Shown here: positions 12,131-24,080 of the stretch, one piece after another
Numbering within the stretch: the first letter of the stretch is position 1
How the letters are laid out: each line of letters begins with the position of its first letter
NCBI GenBank assembly: GCA_013400975.1
Contig: WBMZ01008645.1
Coordinates: forward strand, 124,001 to 188,000
Reading direction: 5' to 3'
From: Atrichornis clamosus
Taxonomy: Eukaryota; Chordata; Aves; Passeriformes; Menuridae
Length of the DNA stretch: 64,000 nt
Translations under genes and position numbers: made by a program
The notes under the pieces: generated by a model
The model's database searches: none
The model's input: the letters and a program-made list of their open reading frames with translations, nothing else
What the model was told of the DNA's origin: nothing

Positions 12131-14465
12131 AAAAAAAAAGCCAACTAATAGGATAAACTCCTCTAAAAGCAATAACCTGCTTAAGGAAATGATGGATCAT
12201 TCTGAAATAAGGGGCTGTGGTGTGAATCTATTGATGGATGAATTGATTCTGGGACTATTTCAAGACCTGTGGCCCTGTGCAATGGGTGATTTTCAATGGC
12301 AGGTAACAAACTATTGAAACAAAGCCATATATTCTACTTCTTCTGATTTTCAGTCAACAGCACCTTTTGAAACCATGGCAGTCACAGAAGGAGTCACACT
12401 TACTGCAGCAAGAATGGTTTCAAACTGAGTTCAAGCTCTTTGACCATAATCCAGAAGCTTCACAAAGTCATTTAGAAGCACTTCTTGTTGCCTCAAGCCA
12501 TCTTTTTCTTTTAATTCTTTTGCATTATTACTTTAACATAGTATTTATATATATATTCTAATTCATAATTCTATTATTCAGCATTTGACTGATTGAAAAA
12601 CTTTGTTATTAATATCCTACAATGTGTAAATTATATATTCTCTTAAAATCCCCATTACTTTTCTTCAGTTTAAGCATACACAGTATTTTATTTTTAAACA
12701 GCACTCTCTTGCAAGTCTTTTAATCGCACTTGCTTTCAGTAACTGTGCATCCATAAATATATTTTGCATTTTATTCTTAATGGATTTTTCCCTGAAAAGA
12801 AAACTAGTGATTAGTAAAGAATCCTACTTAGATGGATGTTTCTATATTCCCTGTGCTGCTGTTCTTTAGGGAACAGTGTATGGCAAAATAGATACCACTA
12901 TTTTAAAAATGAGGTTCACAGAAAATTAAACTTCAGCCTGTATTATTAACATTCTCTCAGCCTCGAAAAGGGATGTCCCCTGCCCCTTGTATGTAATTTT
13001 GGCAGTTAATCCACTGGAATAATTACGGATTGCATAAATTCTCCCAGTGCTACTGGATTTGCTGGTTTGAGACTCCACTAAGCCCGTGGGTTTGATCAGT
13101 TTGTCAAATCGAGGTGGACCCCATTTGTTACCCAATTAGGCTGTAGAAGAATGCTGGTTAATGAACTCCCTGGCAGTGCCAGCTGGACAGAGAGCACGTG
13201 GCCAGGCTGCCCACCCTGAGAGCAGCCCCGGGGCCTTTGCTGACATCATGGACAGGCAGCTCTCACCCTGCCCAAATCAAAGGCAACATGATGATAAAAT
13301 CTGGACTTCTAGACCCTGACAAAAACGCTGCTGACCAAATCATTCCAACAATCCTTGATGATTAGCCAAATCCAGGAGCATCATTAACATGAAAAACCAA
13401 ATACTCAAAGGGGACTACTGATCCACTCTGAGTTAGTGTTTTAATACAGCACAGACCACACCGGGGTTTAGATCTAGAAAACAACATCGGATGCTCAGAT
13501 TGGACTATCCCAGACTAAGACAGATTACACCCTCCCAGGCCAAAATTCAACAACAGAAGAGATAAGAGGGTGGTGTGATGGCCCACTGATATCTTTCCCT
13601 GTTGCTCTCTGAATTGCATATAAACATAGTGCTGAAGCAGCCTTTATCAAACTGAGCCAAAGAAAAGAGGATCAAGAGGGGTAACATTTTACAGTTGAAT
13701 CAATACACAATTTTTTTGAGAACAGGTTTTAATGGTGTTGCCATGTGATCTCTTCTGAAGAGGATATATTCTGTTCCAAACCTATTGTGCTGACTTTCTA
13801 TGCAACCTTGATTAAAAATACATTACTTATTTTGGAAGCAAATTCCAAGCAATTTTTGTATTTGAAAAGAGAAAAGAGAATGTAATTATTTTTAAAATAC
13901 TTTGACTTTTTCCTCATCTTAAAAAAAAAAAAAGAAAAAAAAAGCAACCCACTTTAAAGACATCACCTTAAAAGCTAAATGATTACTCACCTCACTGCTA
14001 AAATTCTAAACTAACTGGACATCATTGATGACAACCCCTGAAAACATCTGGAGTCCTCCTCCTGGGGTTCTGCTACAAAATCTGATCAGTACAAGGGGAC
14101 TCCCACCAACAGAAGGGAAATACAGTGCCTCTAGACAGCTGAGGGCATATTTGTTTCTAATGACAAAGCTGATAGAGAAATATAACCACTTCTTTATTTA
14201 GGAACATCAGATCCTGTTCTGGAAAGCACCTTAACCATCATTGTATGTAGCTCTCTTCTGCTGCAAAATACCGTATTTGACATGTTCCATCTTATAAACT
14301 AGAATTAATTTGCTACAATGTAATATGAAGATCAAAATTAGAACAATATTTTCATCTTCTACTCAGTCAGTTTGTTTCTCCTAAAAGAAAAATCACAGCT
14401 TGAGCTGTGTAATCTCAGCCAAAGATAAATCTCAGTTTATTATGTATCAAGACTTCCTAGTAAGC
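12131..14465. other. Non-coding stretch with poly-A tract and GC-richer patch
   Basis: Strongly AT-rich at 12500-12780. A GC-richer patch lies at 13140-13270, with no repeat identity that I recognise. An A-rich homopolymer-like tract lies at 13921-13943. No gene or RNA was seen. Confidence 0.55.
13921..13943 (+). repeat. Poly-A tract
   Basis: Twenty-three bases that are all A except for a single G at 13934. No retroposed body was recognised upstream and no target-site duplication was seen, so it is recorded only as a simple repeat. Confidence 0.85.
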
Positions 14466-14469
14466 CATT

Positions 14470-14700
14470 TGGCTGAATTAAGCTCATCTTTCCTTTTTTG
14501 TGACAACTCATGTCATGACATTAAAGGTCATGTTCCTTCCTTTCTGTCACTTTAAATTATGCCATCAATATCATGAAGTGATTCAACAGAGAGTATAATA
14601 AATGCTACAGAATTATTAAAATCATGCTAGGTAGCTGCTTTTCATACATTCCTGCAGCTCCTTTTATGATTTCAGCTAACCCTTCACATTCTTAACAGGA
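14470..14700. promoter_or_regulatory. Candidate regulatory block with palindrome and NBRE half-site
   Basis: It contains a perfect 10-base palindrome TGTCATGACA at 14511-14520, which is two inverted TGACA words of the type bound by TALE homeodomain proteins (MEIS, TGIF). Two bases later is AAAGGTCA at 14523-14530, an exact NBRE (NR4A monomer) or extended nuclear-receptor half-site. Surrounding words (ATTAAAATCATGC, ATGATTTCAGC) are compatible with further homeodomain binding. The motifs are seen directly; an enhancer role is inference. Confidence 0.3.
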
Positions 14701-17640
14701 AAAACAGGTGCCTTGAATATAATAGGAAATAAGTTGAGGATGCAAGTCTGAAGAGGAGGAATAACTCAAATTCCAGTCACGCCGTGCCTATAATCACAGC
14801 AGTAGCACCACACACGCATTCATTAAGGAAACATTCAGTTACCCTCTTTGCAATCACATTTAAAATGATTTAGCTCAACACTCTATCCCCAAAAGCATAC
14901 ATCTGGACTAAAACAAGAAATAAATAATTTAAAGGTATAAATGTTTATTGAAAACATTTGCATCTGACTCAATCAAGTGCTTAGTTGTTACTTTTCCGTA
15001 TTACTATTTTACTTTCATGTTGTTCTTTGGCTTTTAAATGAGAAATTTAGGTTTCATTTTTCAAAAAAAGCACCTTTCTGTTCCCCTCACCTTCTGGCAG
15101 AGAGTCCCAATCTATTTGCTAGAAGTTGGTTTGGAGTTCCCCATCAGAAATACAAATTGAAGGAATAATCCATCTGTAAACACAACATTTATGGTAATGG
15201 CTGGAGAAAACCAGCCTAGAGAATTAAGGGTCACACAGCAGCAGGATGTGTGTGATCCCCTTGTCCAAGAGAGCTGCAAGAACTCTGGGAGAAGGAAATA
15301 AAACTTTTTTTTTTATGTGGCATACAGATTGAGATATGGCTCTTTTCCACAGGTTTAATTAGCATGGAGCTAGAGATTCCTATTTTGTAACTTCTCTTTC
15401 TTAATTGATTCATAGTTCTATTTTTCAGTTAAAATTCTGCATCCAGCTACACACATTACACATCCCAGGAAGCAGAAACAGTCATTTGAAGAACAGCTGA
15501 GTAGCTCAGTAGGACATGGATAGAGATGACTAAAGGATTGGATACATCTTCTCTGTAAATCCTAAAGTCAAAGGGTAGGAATAAAACGACATGACCCTGG
15601 AAACATCTTAATGGAATCACCTTTTCAAAAACAGCCTGGCTCATCCAGCAGGGGTAGTACCTATCACAGAGACCAGAAAGTCTCCAGTGGATTGTAACAC
15701 GTCTCAGCAACATATTTAGGACAAAGGAGGTCACTTGGAACAGGAGACCTCATAGAGCCAACACCACCCAAGTTTTTTCCTATACAGAAATTGGCACAAG
15801 CATTCCTAAGCTCTGCTTCTCTCTCTCTCTTGCATCACAACCGTGTGCACCTCAGGCCTTCAAACAGATTTGGGCTGTTGCCACACCAGGCACCATCAGT
15901 TCCTGCCCAGTTTGACACAGGTTCCTTCCGAGTCCAGAACAATACAACACAGAGGGAAACACTGCAGATTGCTTTGGTTGGTGTAGTAGGAGCATCTCTA
16001 ACAGCTGTCAGGGAAGATGCAAAAATGTTTTCCCTGTCTTTGCTCGGCAACTCGATGTGTAATGGTTTTCTGAATATTTCTGAGTAGCAGAAAATATTTA
16101 GTGCCCACTCCAAGCTGCTTAGAAACCTTATATTAAGGTACTGAGCAAGCATTGACTCTGAGGTCCCACAGGAATACCACCCAAGGAAGTACATAACTTG
16201 TTCCAAGGACAGCAAGGCTGCTCCCATACTCACCCAGCACTATCTGGGAAGTGAGTAACAAGAAATAGAGTCAATATTGGAGCAAGTTACCCATGGAGGG
16301 AGCAGACACAGAAGCATAACCAGAATCAACAGAGTCATCATCACAAAGTCCAGGGAATGCACTCTCAAATGCATTTCTATTTTGACCTTTTCCTAACCAT
16401 TAAAGTGACAGATGGAGTACACAATTCGTATGTCCTTAGTGGATTAAATATTTAGTTTATCATCTTGATCTTCTGGGGGTTTTTCCTGCAGGCTTAGACT
16501 CCACCTAAGGCCAAACTGTTACATGTGTCAAGGTTCCACACTGGAACAAATCACATATACTAGAACATCTTCAGCGTTCCATTTCAATGGTTTAAAAACT
16601 TCTGAAAACATTTAACAGTTTCTTTCCTGTAGAATATTGTGTTTCAATGTCTCATACACAGCTCTAATAATGCTACTGCACCAGCATTAGAAAGCCAGGT
16701 GAGCAGTCCAGTTATCAACTACCACTGTTACTAGTTTCTATTTTTATTATGAATATGATATCTAAAGACCAGAACCCATTTAACTACACACAAAAGTGCA
16801 TTTCTTTTTAACTTGCTAACCAGTAATTACAGGCAACATTACTTTAGAAATTTAGAAGTAAAGAAAGAACAAGGACCTTCTTTATCTCCAAGTCCTCACC
16901 TCCAGAAAAACAAAAACACACCCTACAAACTCTTATGTGTATAAGTCCATTCAGGCAAATCATCTTAAAGCCAGTATTTCAATTATAAAGCCAGCAACTA
17001 CTCACATGTAAAGTTTTACAGTACTTAACCCACTAAAAAATGACAAAGATGCAGAACCATTGAGCTGCATATATTATAGGCTTAGGTCTCAAAATATTTG
17101 GATTTCATTAGCTCAGCAATGAGGCTTCCCCTGCATGCTAATCATTCATTAATGCACCTCTCCTTAGAGAAAGGACCAAGTCAAACATCTTCCTTTTATT
17201 TTGATTTTAAGGGAACATATATAATATATGTGAACTACATATAGTTTTGGACCTCAAGAAATAATCAGCAGTAGCTCATTGGGCCATCATAGTCTGCAGG
17301 GAATCTTACACAATGAAGAGGAAAAAAAACTCTGAATAATTTACACTAAAATCTGCTTGATTTACAACCTTCTGTTCTATCTCTGTGGGAGACAGCTACA
17401 GCAATGAATCCTCACAGTAAATCTACATTTAACAAAAGAAGTTACTAAGCTCCAAAGACTGGCCAGTCCAACTTAAATAACCCTGACAAGGAGATAACTA
17501 AATCCCAAAGACTCCTAGAAAGAACTCAGAGCTGTGAGATGATCTGATTGAAACTACAGCCTGGCTACCCCTATCTCAGTCACCACGAGGCTGTAATGGA
17601 TCTGACCCCGTTTTGTCAGGCAAACACAGAACAAAGACTC
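14701..17640. other. Non-coding stretch holding the longest chance reading frame
   Basis: A short CT run lies at 15819-15831. A 132-codon minus-strand frame spans 15835-16233, overlapped by a 98-codon plus-strand frame. Neither resembles a known protein and there is no splice context. A perfect-arm AT palindrome (8-base arms around one base) lies at 17215-17231. No repeat family was recognised. Confidence 0.5.
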
Positions 17641-20178
17641 CCAGGCCAAGGATCTTGCAATCAAAGCACAAAAAAAAGAAAAAAAGAAAAAGGAAAGATG
17701 GATAAAAACGAACACCAGAATCCAGGAAAAAAGGGAAAAAAAGCACAGTATTAATGAGGACTGCAGCCCTGTTAGCACTACATTTCTTATAGCAGAGAAT
17801 TTGAAGGAGCATAGAGGACGAGGGGAGCACATCTTCCTAGATGTTTCCAAGGAGCCTTTGGCAAGCGCTGGGGAGAGCACAGCCAGGCTGCCCCAACAGC
17901 TCACACCGAGCTGGGCAGTGCTGGCATCACCCACCACTGTTCAAAACACCAGATCTGAAAGTTTCCACCAGCCCTGGAGGCAAACACTTAGACCCTTGCA
18001 CAGGCAAAAATGCTCCTGGAACCTGCAAAGCATTTGCCAGAAGACAGCATGAGTAAAGGCTGAGCAACACCCTCAGGTGGCATAGCCTAACTTTCAGAAA
18101 AGATTCCTTTTTAAGAAAACCAGGGACATTTAATGCAAATTTGGCACTGTTGAAAAAAAACAAACACAGTTTAGGCTCTTAAAATCCTACTTCTTAACAG
18201 GAGATGAATTCTTGAATATTCATTATCTTCCTGAATTGGAATGAGTGTTGGAAAATGAAAGTCAGGAGATGGCAGATACAGGGAAAACAGCCAGACTTCC
18301 TCTGTGTGAAACATATGTGTTAGTTTTGTTGAAAAATAAGGAGAAAGAAGTTCTTCAAATTGCAGCCCATAGGTGACTATTTACATGTACAAAACTCACA
18401 CCGAGATCCTCGCCTTTCCTGCAGCCTATTCTTTGAGATCAACTCAGGCATTAATTACAAAAATGACCCCGCTGCTTACAACGGGGTGCAGAGATCATCC
18501 TCCAGTCGGGAAGGAAGGAATTTGGCCTTGGGGAAGCTTCTGAATGCAGGGGGCTTTTGATGCTGGTTACTAATGGATGCAGAGAGAAGTTATTTACTCT
18601 GCGTAAGTGTGAGGTGGAGACAGCTGCTGATTGTGGGATGAACAATGCAGACAATGGCCACGAACACGGGAGAAGTGTTTGTGATCCCTGAAGAGGCAGC
18701 TTTGGAAGGGGTTCTACAGCCTGGGAGCCCAGAAAGGTCTCCCTTCCCTTCAATACAAGGCTCCAATCACTGGTGTTGGGGTTTTTTTAACCCTAATCTA
18801 CAAACCAAATTCTTAAGGATCAACTGCCAAGGAGCAGCTTTGGAAAGAAAGGATGTTGATTAAAAATCTTCTTAAAACATAAAGGTGTAAAAGACTAAAC
18901 AAGGCAAACTGTTAAAGGAGGGAATGCAGGATGTGGTGCTAATGAGGCTGCTGAGAAACACGACTGGGAAGGACTCTCCTCAGACAATACATTTGGCCAA
19001 GTTTGGCAAACTGTTTTTCTCAAGGTAGAAATCTTTATTAGAATTCTAGGCACACAGGACTAGAGGCATTTAGTGGCCTTCCCACTAAAAGAACCCAAAG
19101 CCACTCTGAGGTATTCCATAATTTTGTATTGGTTTTATAATTTGAGGTGTTTATGAGGTAGAGTGAATACTGGCATTCTGTATTCCTTATTAAATTGTTT
19201 TATGCATTACAGTTGTTCTGATTGAAAAGACTGAGTTCTGGAATAGCCTCTCTCCCTTCCTTGGGCATTCTGATTATCTGCAGGAATAAAGGACAGGGGT
19301 GTTTTAAAGGAGATATGTTTATGTTCTGCTAAAATACCATGACAACCTTCAGAATGATTCACTTTCAAAGCTATTCCAGAATAATCTGTAAAGTAACATC
19401 AAATATTTCATATCATTATGGCAGAAAATGAAAAGTGTTCCATTTCATGCTTAATTTATTTTGTAATTATAAATCTGTTGGTAAACAGTACCATAATAGG
19501 CTTTGCTTTGTGCCTGCTTTATGCTTCTGAACTCTTAGAGTTTTTAATATGTTTTCAATACAAAAAACATGATAATGACTGCTCCCGGAAATGACTGGCT
19601 AGATGAGTTCATCCCTAAGTAAATTTTAGCGTTAATCACATACACTTGCTAGTAAGAGACATTAAAAAAATAAATAGAAAACAGTCTGGCAATTTTTAAA
19701 CATCAGAATAGAGGCAATAATTTATAACTAGAATGGCTTAATATTAATTCTACCACAACAACAACCTTCTCAGGGAAACAGGAAGACAATTTTTAATTAA
19801 AACCACTATTTGTATCAAAATGTTAAACTAGCACAAAGGTGACATCTCACAAGCCAGAGTCTCATATTTTACTTACTCCCTTCTGCTGTACTCCAGAAAA
19901 TAAGAATTTTGACTTTCTCCTGACGTATGAGTGAGTACTTTGGCTTCCTGTTGCTCTTTTTAAAGCTTCAAAATTGCTTAAGGTAATTGCGGTTAGTATT
20001 TAAACATTTGTATTAGCAAAATTGTGGCGTGTTAATTCGCTAACAGACAGCCTTTACTATACTCTGGGGAGAACAAAACCTTTAGTTTTGCTTCTTCATG
20101 GTAGCACATTCTCCTTAAAGCAGAAGTAAGCATTATCTGTACAACTACATGCTAGTCAATCATCAAAAGAACCTTCCT

Positions 20179-20203
20179 ATATATATACATAAAATATATA
20201 TGT
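20179..20203. repeat. Degenerate TA-rich microsatellite
   Basis: TA units interrupted by ACATAAAA and flanked by matching TATATAT words, which gives partial self-complementarity. Seen directly; no function is implied. Confidence 0.75.
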
Positions 20204-23200
20204 AATTTGAAATACACTTTGAAAAACAATCTCTCTTCTGCAAGTTTTTGCTCATGTCTGTATCCACCCTTATGGCTAAAAGTATCATCACGTCCTCTAC
20301 TATTTGTAGCACACCCTGGGTAATTTCACATTTCCCAAGCTGTTACCAACTTCACCCCCAGCTCTCACAAGAGCTATGGATTTGCAGAACACACGGATAT
20401 TGGAACTTCTATACCAGCAGAAACAAGCATAAATATTTGCAAGGGATCAGGAAGCCTCCCCAGTTTGGTGACAAGCATTAGGAAAAGCTGGCTTTGCATA
20501 TAAGATAAGAAGTTGAGTTTACATGGCCTTACACAAAAATTCACCCAGGCTGGTATTTCAGCTTAGGTCAATAGGAAAGTTCAAGTAGTCAGCTCCTTTC
20601 TGCCAGTAAATAATTTATCAGCACAACTGCACATCACACTCTGAGGCTCTTCCATCACTGCACCCTGAGTGAAAAAGGAAAGTCTGCCAGGCTGTGTCTG
20701 AGGAGAGCTGCTCCCCTTCCTGAGAGAGGGACTGCTGGGAATACAGATTTAAAGGCCAGGCTGGGCAGGTGTTTATGGGGTGGAGCGAGCACTGTGGCAA
20801 TTTCTCACTGCGATCTGTCAAAACTACAGAATCCTGAGGATGTGCTTTTTGGGAAGGGAGATGGTAAGTTAGTGGTCACTCCAATAAATCAAAACACGAC
20901 TGCACAGAGTGACTCTACCTGCAGGAGGGAACTCCCTCACTGCCCTCCCTCTCCCAGCAAACTTGCTCCTAAGAAACAGTCAGGAAGTGACTGCATAACC
21001 TAACAGTGCAATATATATTTTGAATAGTGTGTAATAACACAAGGAGAGTGCACAGGTGCATAGATATAGAAACTGAAGTCAAAATTCAAATGAGAAGATT
21101 CTTTTTACGTAAACATATTGCCAACAAGTCTTAAAAAAAAATGAGTCTTGCAAATATTGTCCTTGATTTTTAACAGAATATTTTATACAAAATTATTCAA
21201 CAAGTAATCTTTCCGGGTTGGCTTCTTTCTCTCTTTACTGGAGAATTAAATACCTTTATTTTATATTGATACCTTTCTATGTGCAAACATCTGGCTTTAT
21301 TTGTCAAATTCCAGTTTATATCCCCTACCCTTTGTCAAGATTTAAAACTGATTAAGATGATACCTCAGTTCTCATTTTGTTTCTTGGAAGCATTTTGTTA
21401 CCTTTTGATGTCAGTACTATGGCCAAGATGACAACTGTATTTTGTTGTATTTTAAACTAACTTCTGGTATCCAGACTAAAGAAAGAAACAGCTTTTATAA
21501 GATTAAAATTCCATATTAAAATTATGCAGTGTGTTAAAAGACTGAAGTTTCAGAATGTAATTACTAATTTAGGATACAATTAAATTTTTATTTATACAAT
21601 TTACTAATATATTTATTAATCAAATCATTCCATTTATAAAGCATAAATAAAAATTGAGACTGCATATTTACAAAAATTATTCACAAGCACATTGTTGTAT
21701 GAAGTAACCCCAATATTTTAGTTGAACTCAAGATGACAGTTTAAAAATTTTCATCATTACCTCCATAAATTTTCCTTACTAGGAAGTGATTACCCATCAT
21801 TCATAATTTACTATTCACCTGAAAATAAAAGCACCCCCCAAAGCCCAAATCTGTAATTCAGACAGAAGTCCTAAGGAATTGATTATGAAAGTAATAGTAG
21901 AATGGAAAAGGGAAAAGGGAATAGTTTTGAAATCAAGTCAGTGTTGAAAGTCAGTGAGAGTGGAGCCACTCTTTTCTTTTCCCTTTAATCCCATCCTTCC
22001 CTGAATTGCAAACAGAGCAGGCCTAAGAACTGTTGATAGAATAATTTGTTTATAGAGATAAACATATTTAGCAGTTGTGTTTATATGTCTTTATCTGCAT
22101 GTGTATATAAAAACAAAAGCAGTTAAAGGAAAAAGGGTATTTTTCTGGGTAATTTCTCTGCACCAAATTATTCCACTAACTCCATGAAAAGTTATTAAAG
22201 GTATCCTAATTTATGTATTAATAAAATATGCAAAGAACACTTTCCATCTCTGTGTTTACTCAATACACAGGGATCCTGATAACAGCTTTTACTTTTGTCA
22301 TTTCTTCCTTTACTCTCTTTATAGGAATAGATTTAATTCCAAAAATCTTTGTGGAATATCACTACACTAGGAAGATGGCCTATTAGAAAAATTTATTGGT
22401 ATACTGTGTTTACCACAATATTTTCAATAAAGGAACCAAACGTTTGTTCAATGAAAATGCTGAGAATTATTCCAAGGAAGAAAAAAATATGGAAGTTAGC
22501 CCTGTCAACTTGTAAAAATGTTTGGATCAGTAAACCAAAAGCCTACTGTGACTTTGGAAAGTTTTGGGATTTCTAAACTGTGTAGCTTTCCAAGACCTGC
22601 AATCCTCACTCCTCAGAGAGGACTGAAACACCACGTTCAGGTGCACAGGAATCCTGATGCCAAAGCTTCTCATTAAAACAAAATATGAATCAAATTCCAT
22701 GTGTCTTCAGGCAGTAACTCCCCCACTTGTACCTGACCCAGGGTCTGCTTGGTCAAAATTAGCACAGGACTTCAATTGGATTGATTGAGAAAGGCTTCAG
22801 GTTTATTTTCCCTGTGTCATCCAAGTAGGTAATTTTAAAATCCTTTAGTCTGTGCATTTTAAATGATTTTGTCATGAGAAATTAATTTACAGGCTTATGG
22901 ACTTTGCAGAAATGATAGATTTCTAAAGACTTTGTGAGCAGTGAATGATGAACTTGGCCACCCTCCTCAACACTGATTTAGTTTCCTGAATAAGTGAGGC
23001 AAGTGGTGGTCTTGTCTCTATACAGGTCAAACGATTTCTGATCGGAAACAGCAAAAAATAAAAGACAAAAATTTCCACCTTTTAACTCATCTGAACTCAG
23101 CACAAGACCACATCAGCACAGTTCCATCTGAATGTCTTCAGCAGTAATTCTTGAGAATTATAAACAGGAGACCTTGACTAAAATTTAGCAATGCAAAACA

Positions 23201-23229
23201 AGAAGCTTATTTTCCCTCCAAACTGAAGG

Positions 23230-23243
23230 AAAAAAAAAAAAAA
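23230..23243 (+). repeat. Poly-A tract
   Basis: Fourteen consecutive A's followed by GGG. No retroposed source body was recognised upstream. Confidence 0.85.
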
Positions 23244-23689
23244 GGGTTGAGAAATAAAGGGTGCTAACTTTCTTCATAATTTGAAGCAGTCCCAGAATTA
23301 AGTTTTCAATTTTTGAACTAAAACCTCATTTTTAACACTGAAGATTTTGTATCTAAATGCTATAAAGACTATCATTTGGGAATACTTTTTTTCATTTCAA
23401 CCTAATATTTCCTTCATTAAATCCTGTGCATCAATGCAAAGCAAATAAAAGATAATTTATATCTCTGGCATAGCAGGTTGCTTCAGAGAATTTGACGGTC
23501 ATAAGAACTAAATCTGTGCTTTAGCTTGGTGATGAGCCAAAATCTGGACAGCTTGGATAGTTTAGTGGTGTTATCCTAAATCCAAATCAGCAGTCAGCAC
23601 AACCAAGACTAACATCTGCCTAAATATATACATATAATTATATATTTCTAAAAATTTTGCCCATTTCCCGCTTTACAGGTCTAAATTTC

Positions 23690-24080
23690 ACCTACTCCGT
23701 ATGTCGCACTCCAGCCACGCCGCCCCTACCATTATACATTATAAACTCCATGACTCTTTAGAACACATGAATTTATAGCCTCACTTCTGTGCCCGACCCA
23801 GCTACATGTTGATGAATGAGATCTCAGACTAGATAAGTAAATAGAAAAAGGGTGAGGGATGGAAGTTTGTGATGTATAATTTATTATAAGCCCCACAAAA
23901 TACCAGTGCTGAGAGAAAACAAATTATTGGCTTCTCATGCAGTGACCATGAGAAGGTGATAAATATTTCATTGTATAGTACTCATCAGACATTTGAATAG
24001 CTCATCTGTCCTATTTATGCCAGCTAAAATGAATTCAACCTATCAGTGGCAAATGTATTTTTAATGTTTCTCTACCTTCT
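23690..24080. promoter_or_regulatory. Candidate conserved non-coding element
   Basis: The segment begins with an isolated cluster of CpGs (about 23697-23725) and continues from about 23820 into balanced, non-repetitive AT-rich sequence. That part carries many homeodomain or forkhead-type words (TAATTTATTATAA, AAATTATTGG, GATAAATATTTC). It has no low-complexity tract and no credible frame beyond about 36 codons. The texture is what deeply conserved developmental enhancers often look like, but conservation was not testable here. Confidence 0.35.

Larger units (their letters stand above)
17641..23600. other. Non-coding stretch, A-rich tract and TA-rich microsatellite
   Basis: An A/G-rich low-complexity tract at about 17668-17750 generates a phenylalanine-rich minus-strand frame. 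A degenerate TA/ATA repeat lies at 20179-20203. The plus-strand TA-rich region near 21540-21680 is compositionally simple. A poly-A run lies at 23230-23243. No gene-like signal was found. Confidence 0.55.

Noticed and set aside
12365..12475. Second possible reverse MIR (TTTCAAACTGAGTTCAAGC)
   Set aside because: Similarity is too scattered over the segment to distinguish from chance.
15835..16233. 132-codon minus-strand reading frame, longest in the window
   Set aside because: No recognisable family or domain, overlapped by a 98-codon frame on the other strand, and no splice or promoter context. Length alone is within chance for 64 kb.
17554..17937. 127-codon minus-strand frame with a hydrophobic, phenylalanine-rich segment
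   Set aside because: The apparent membrane segment is the translation of an A/G-rich tract read in reverse.
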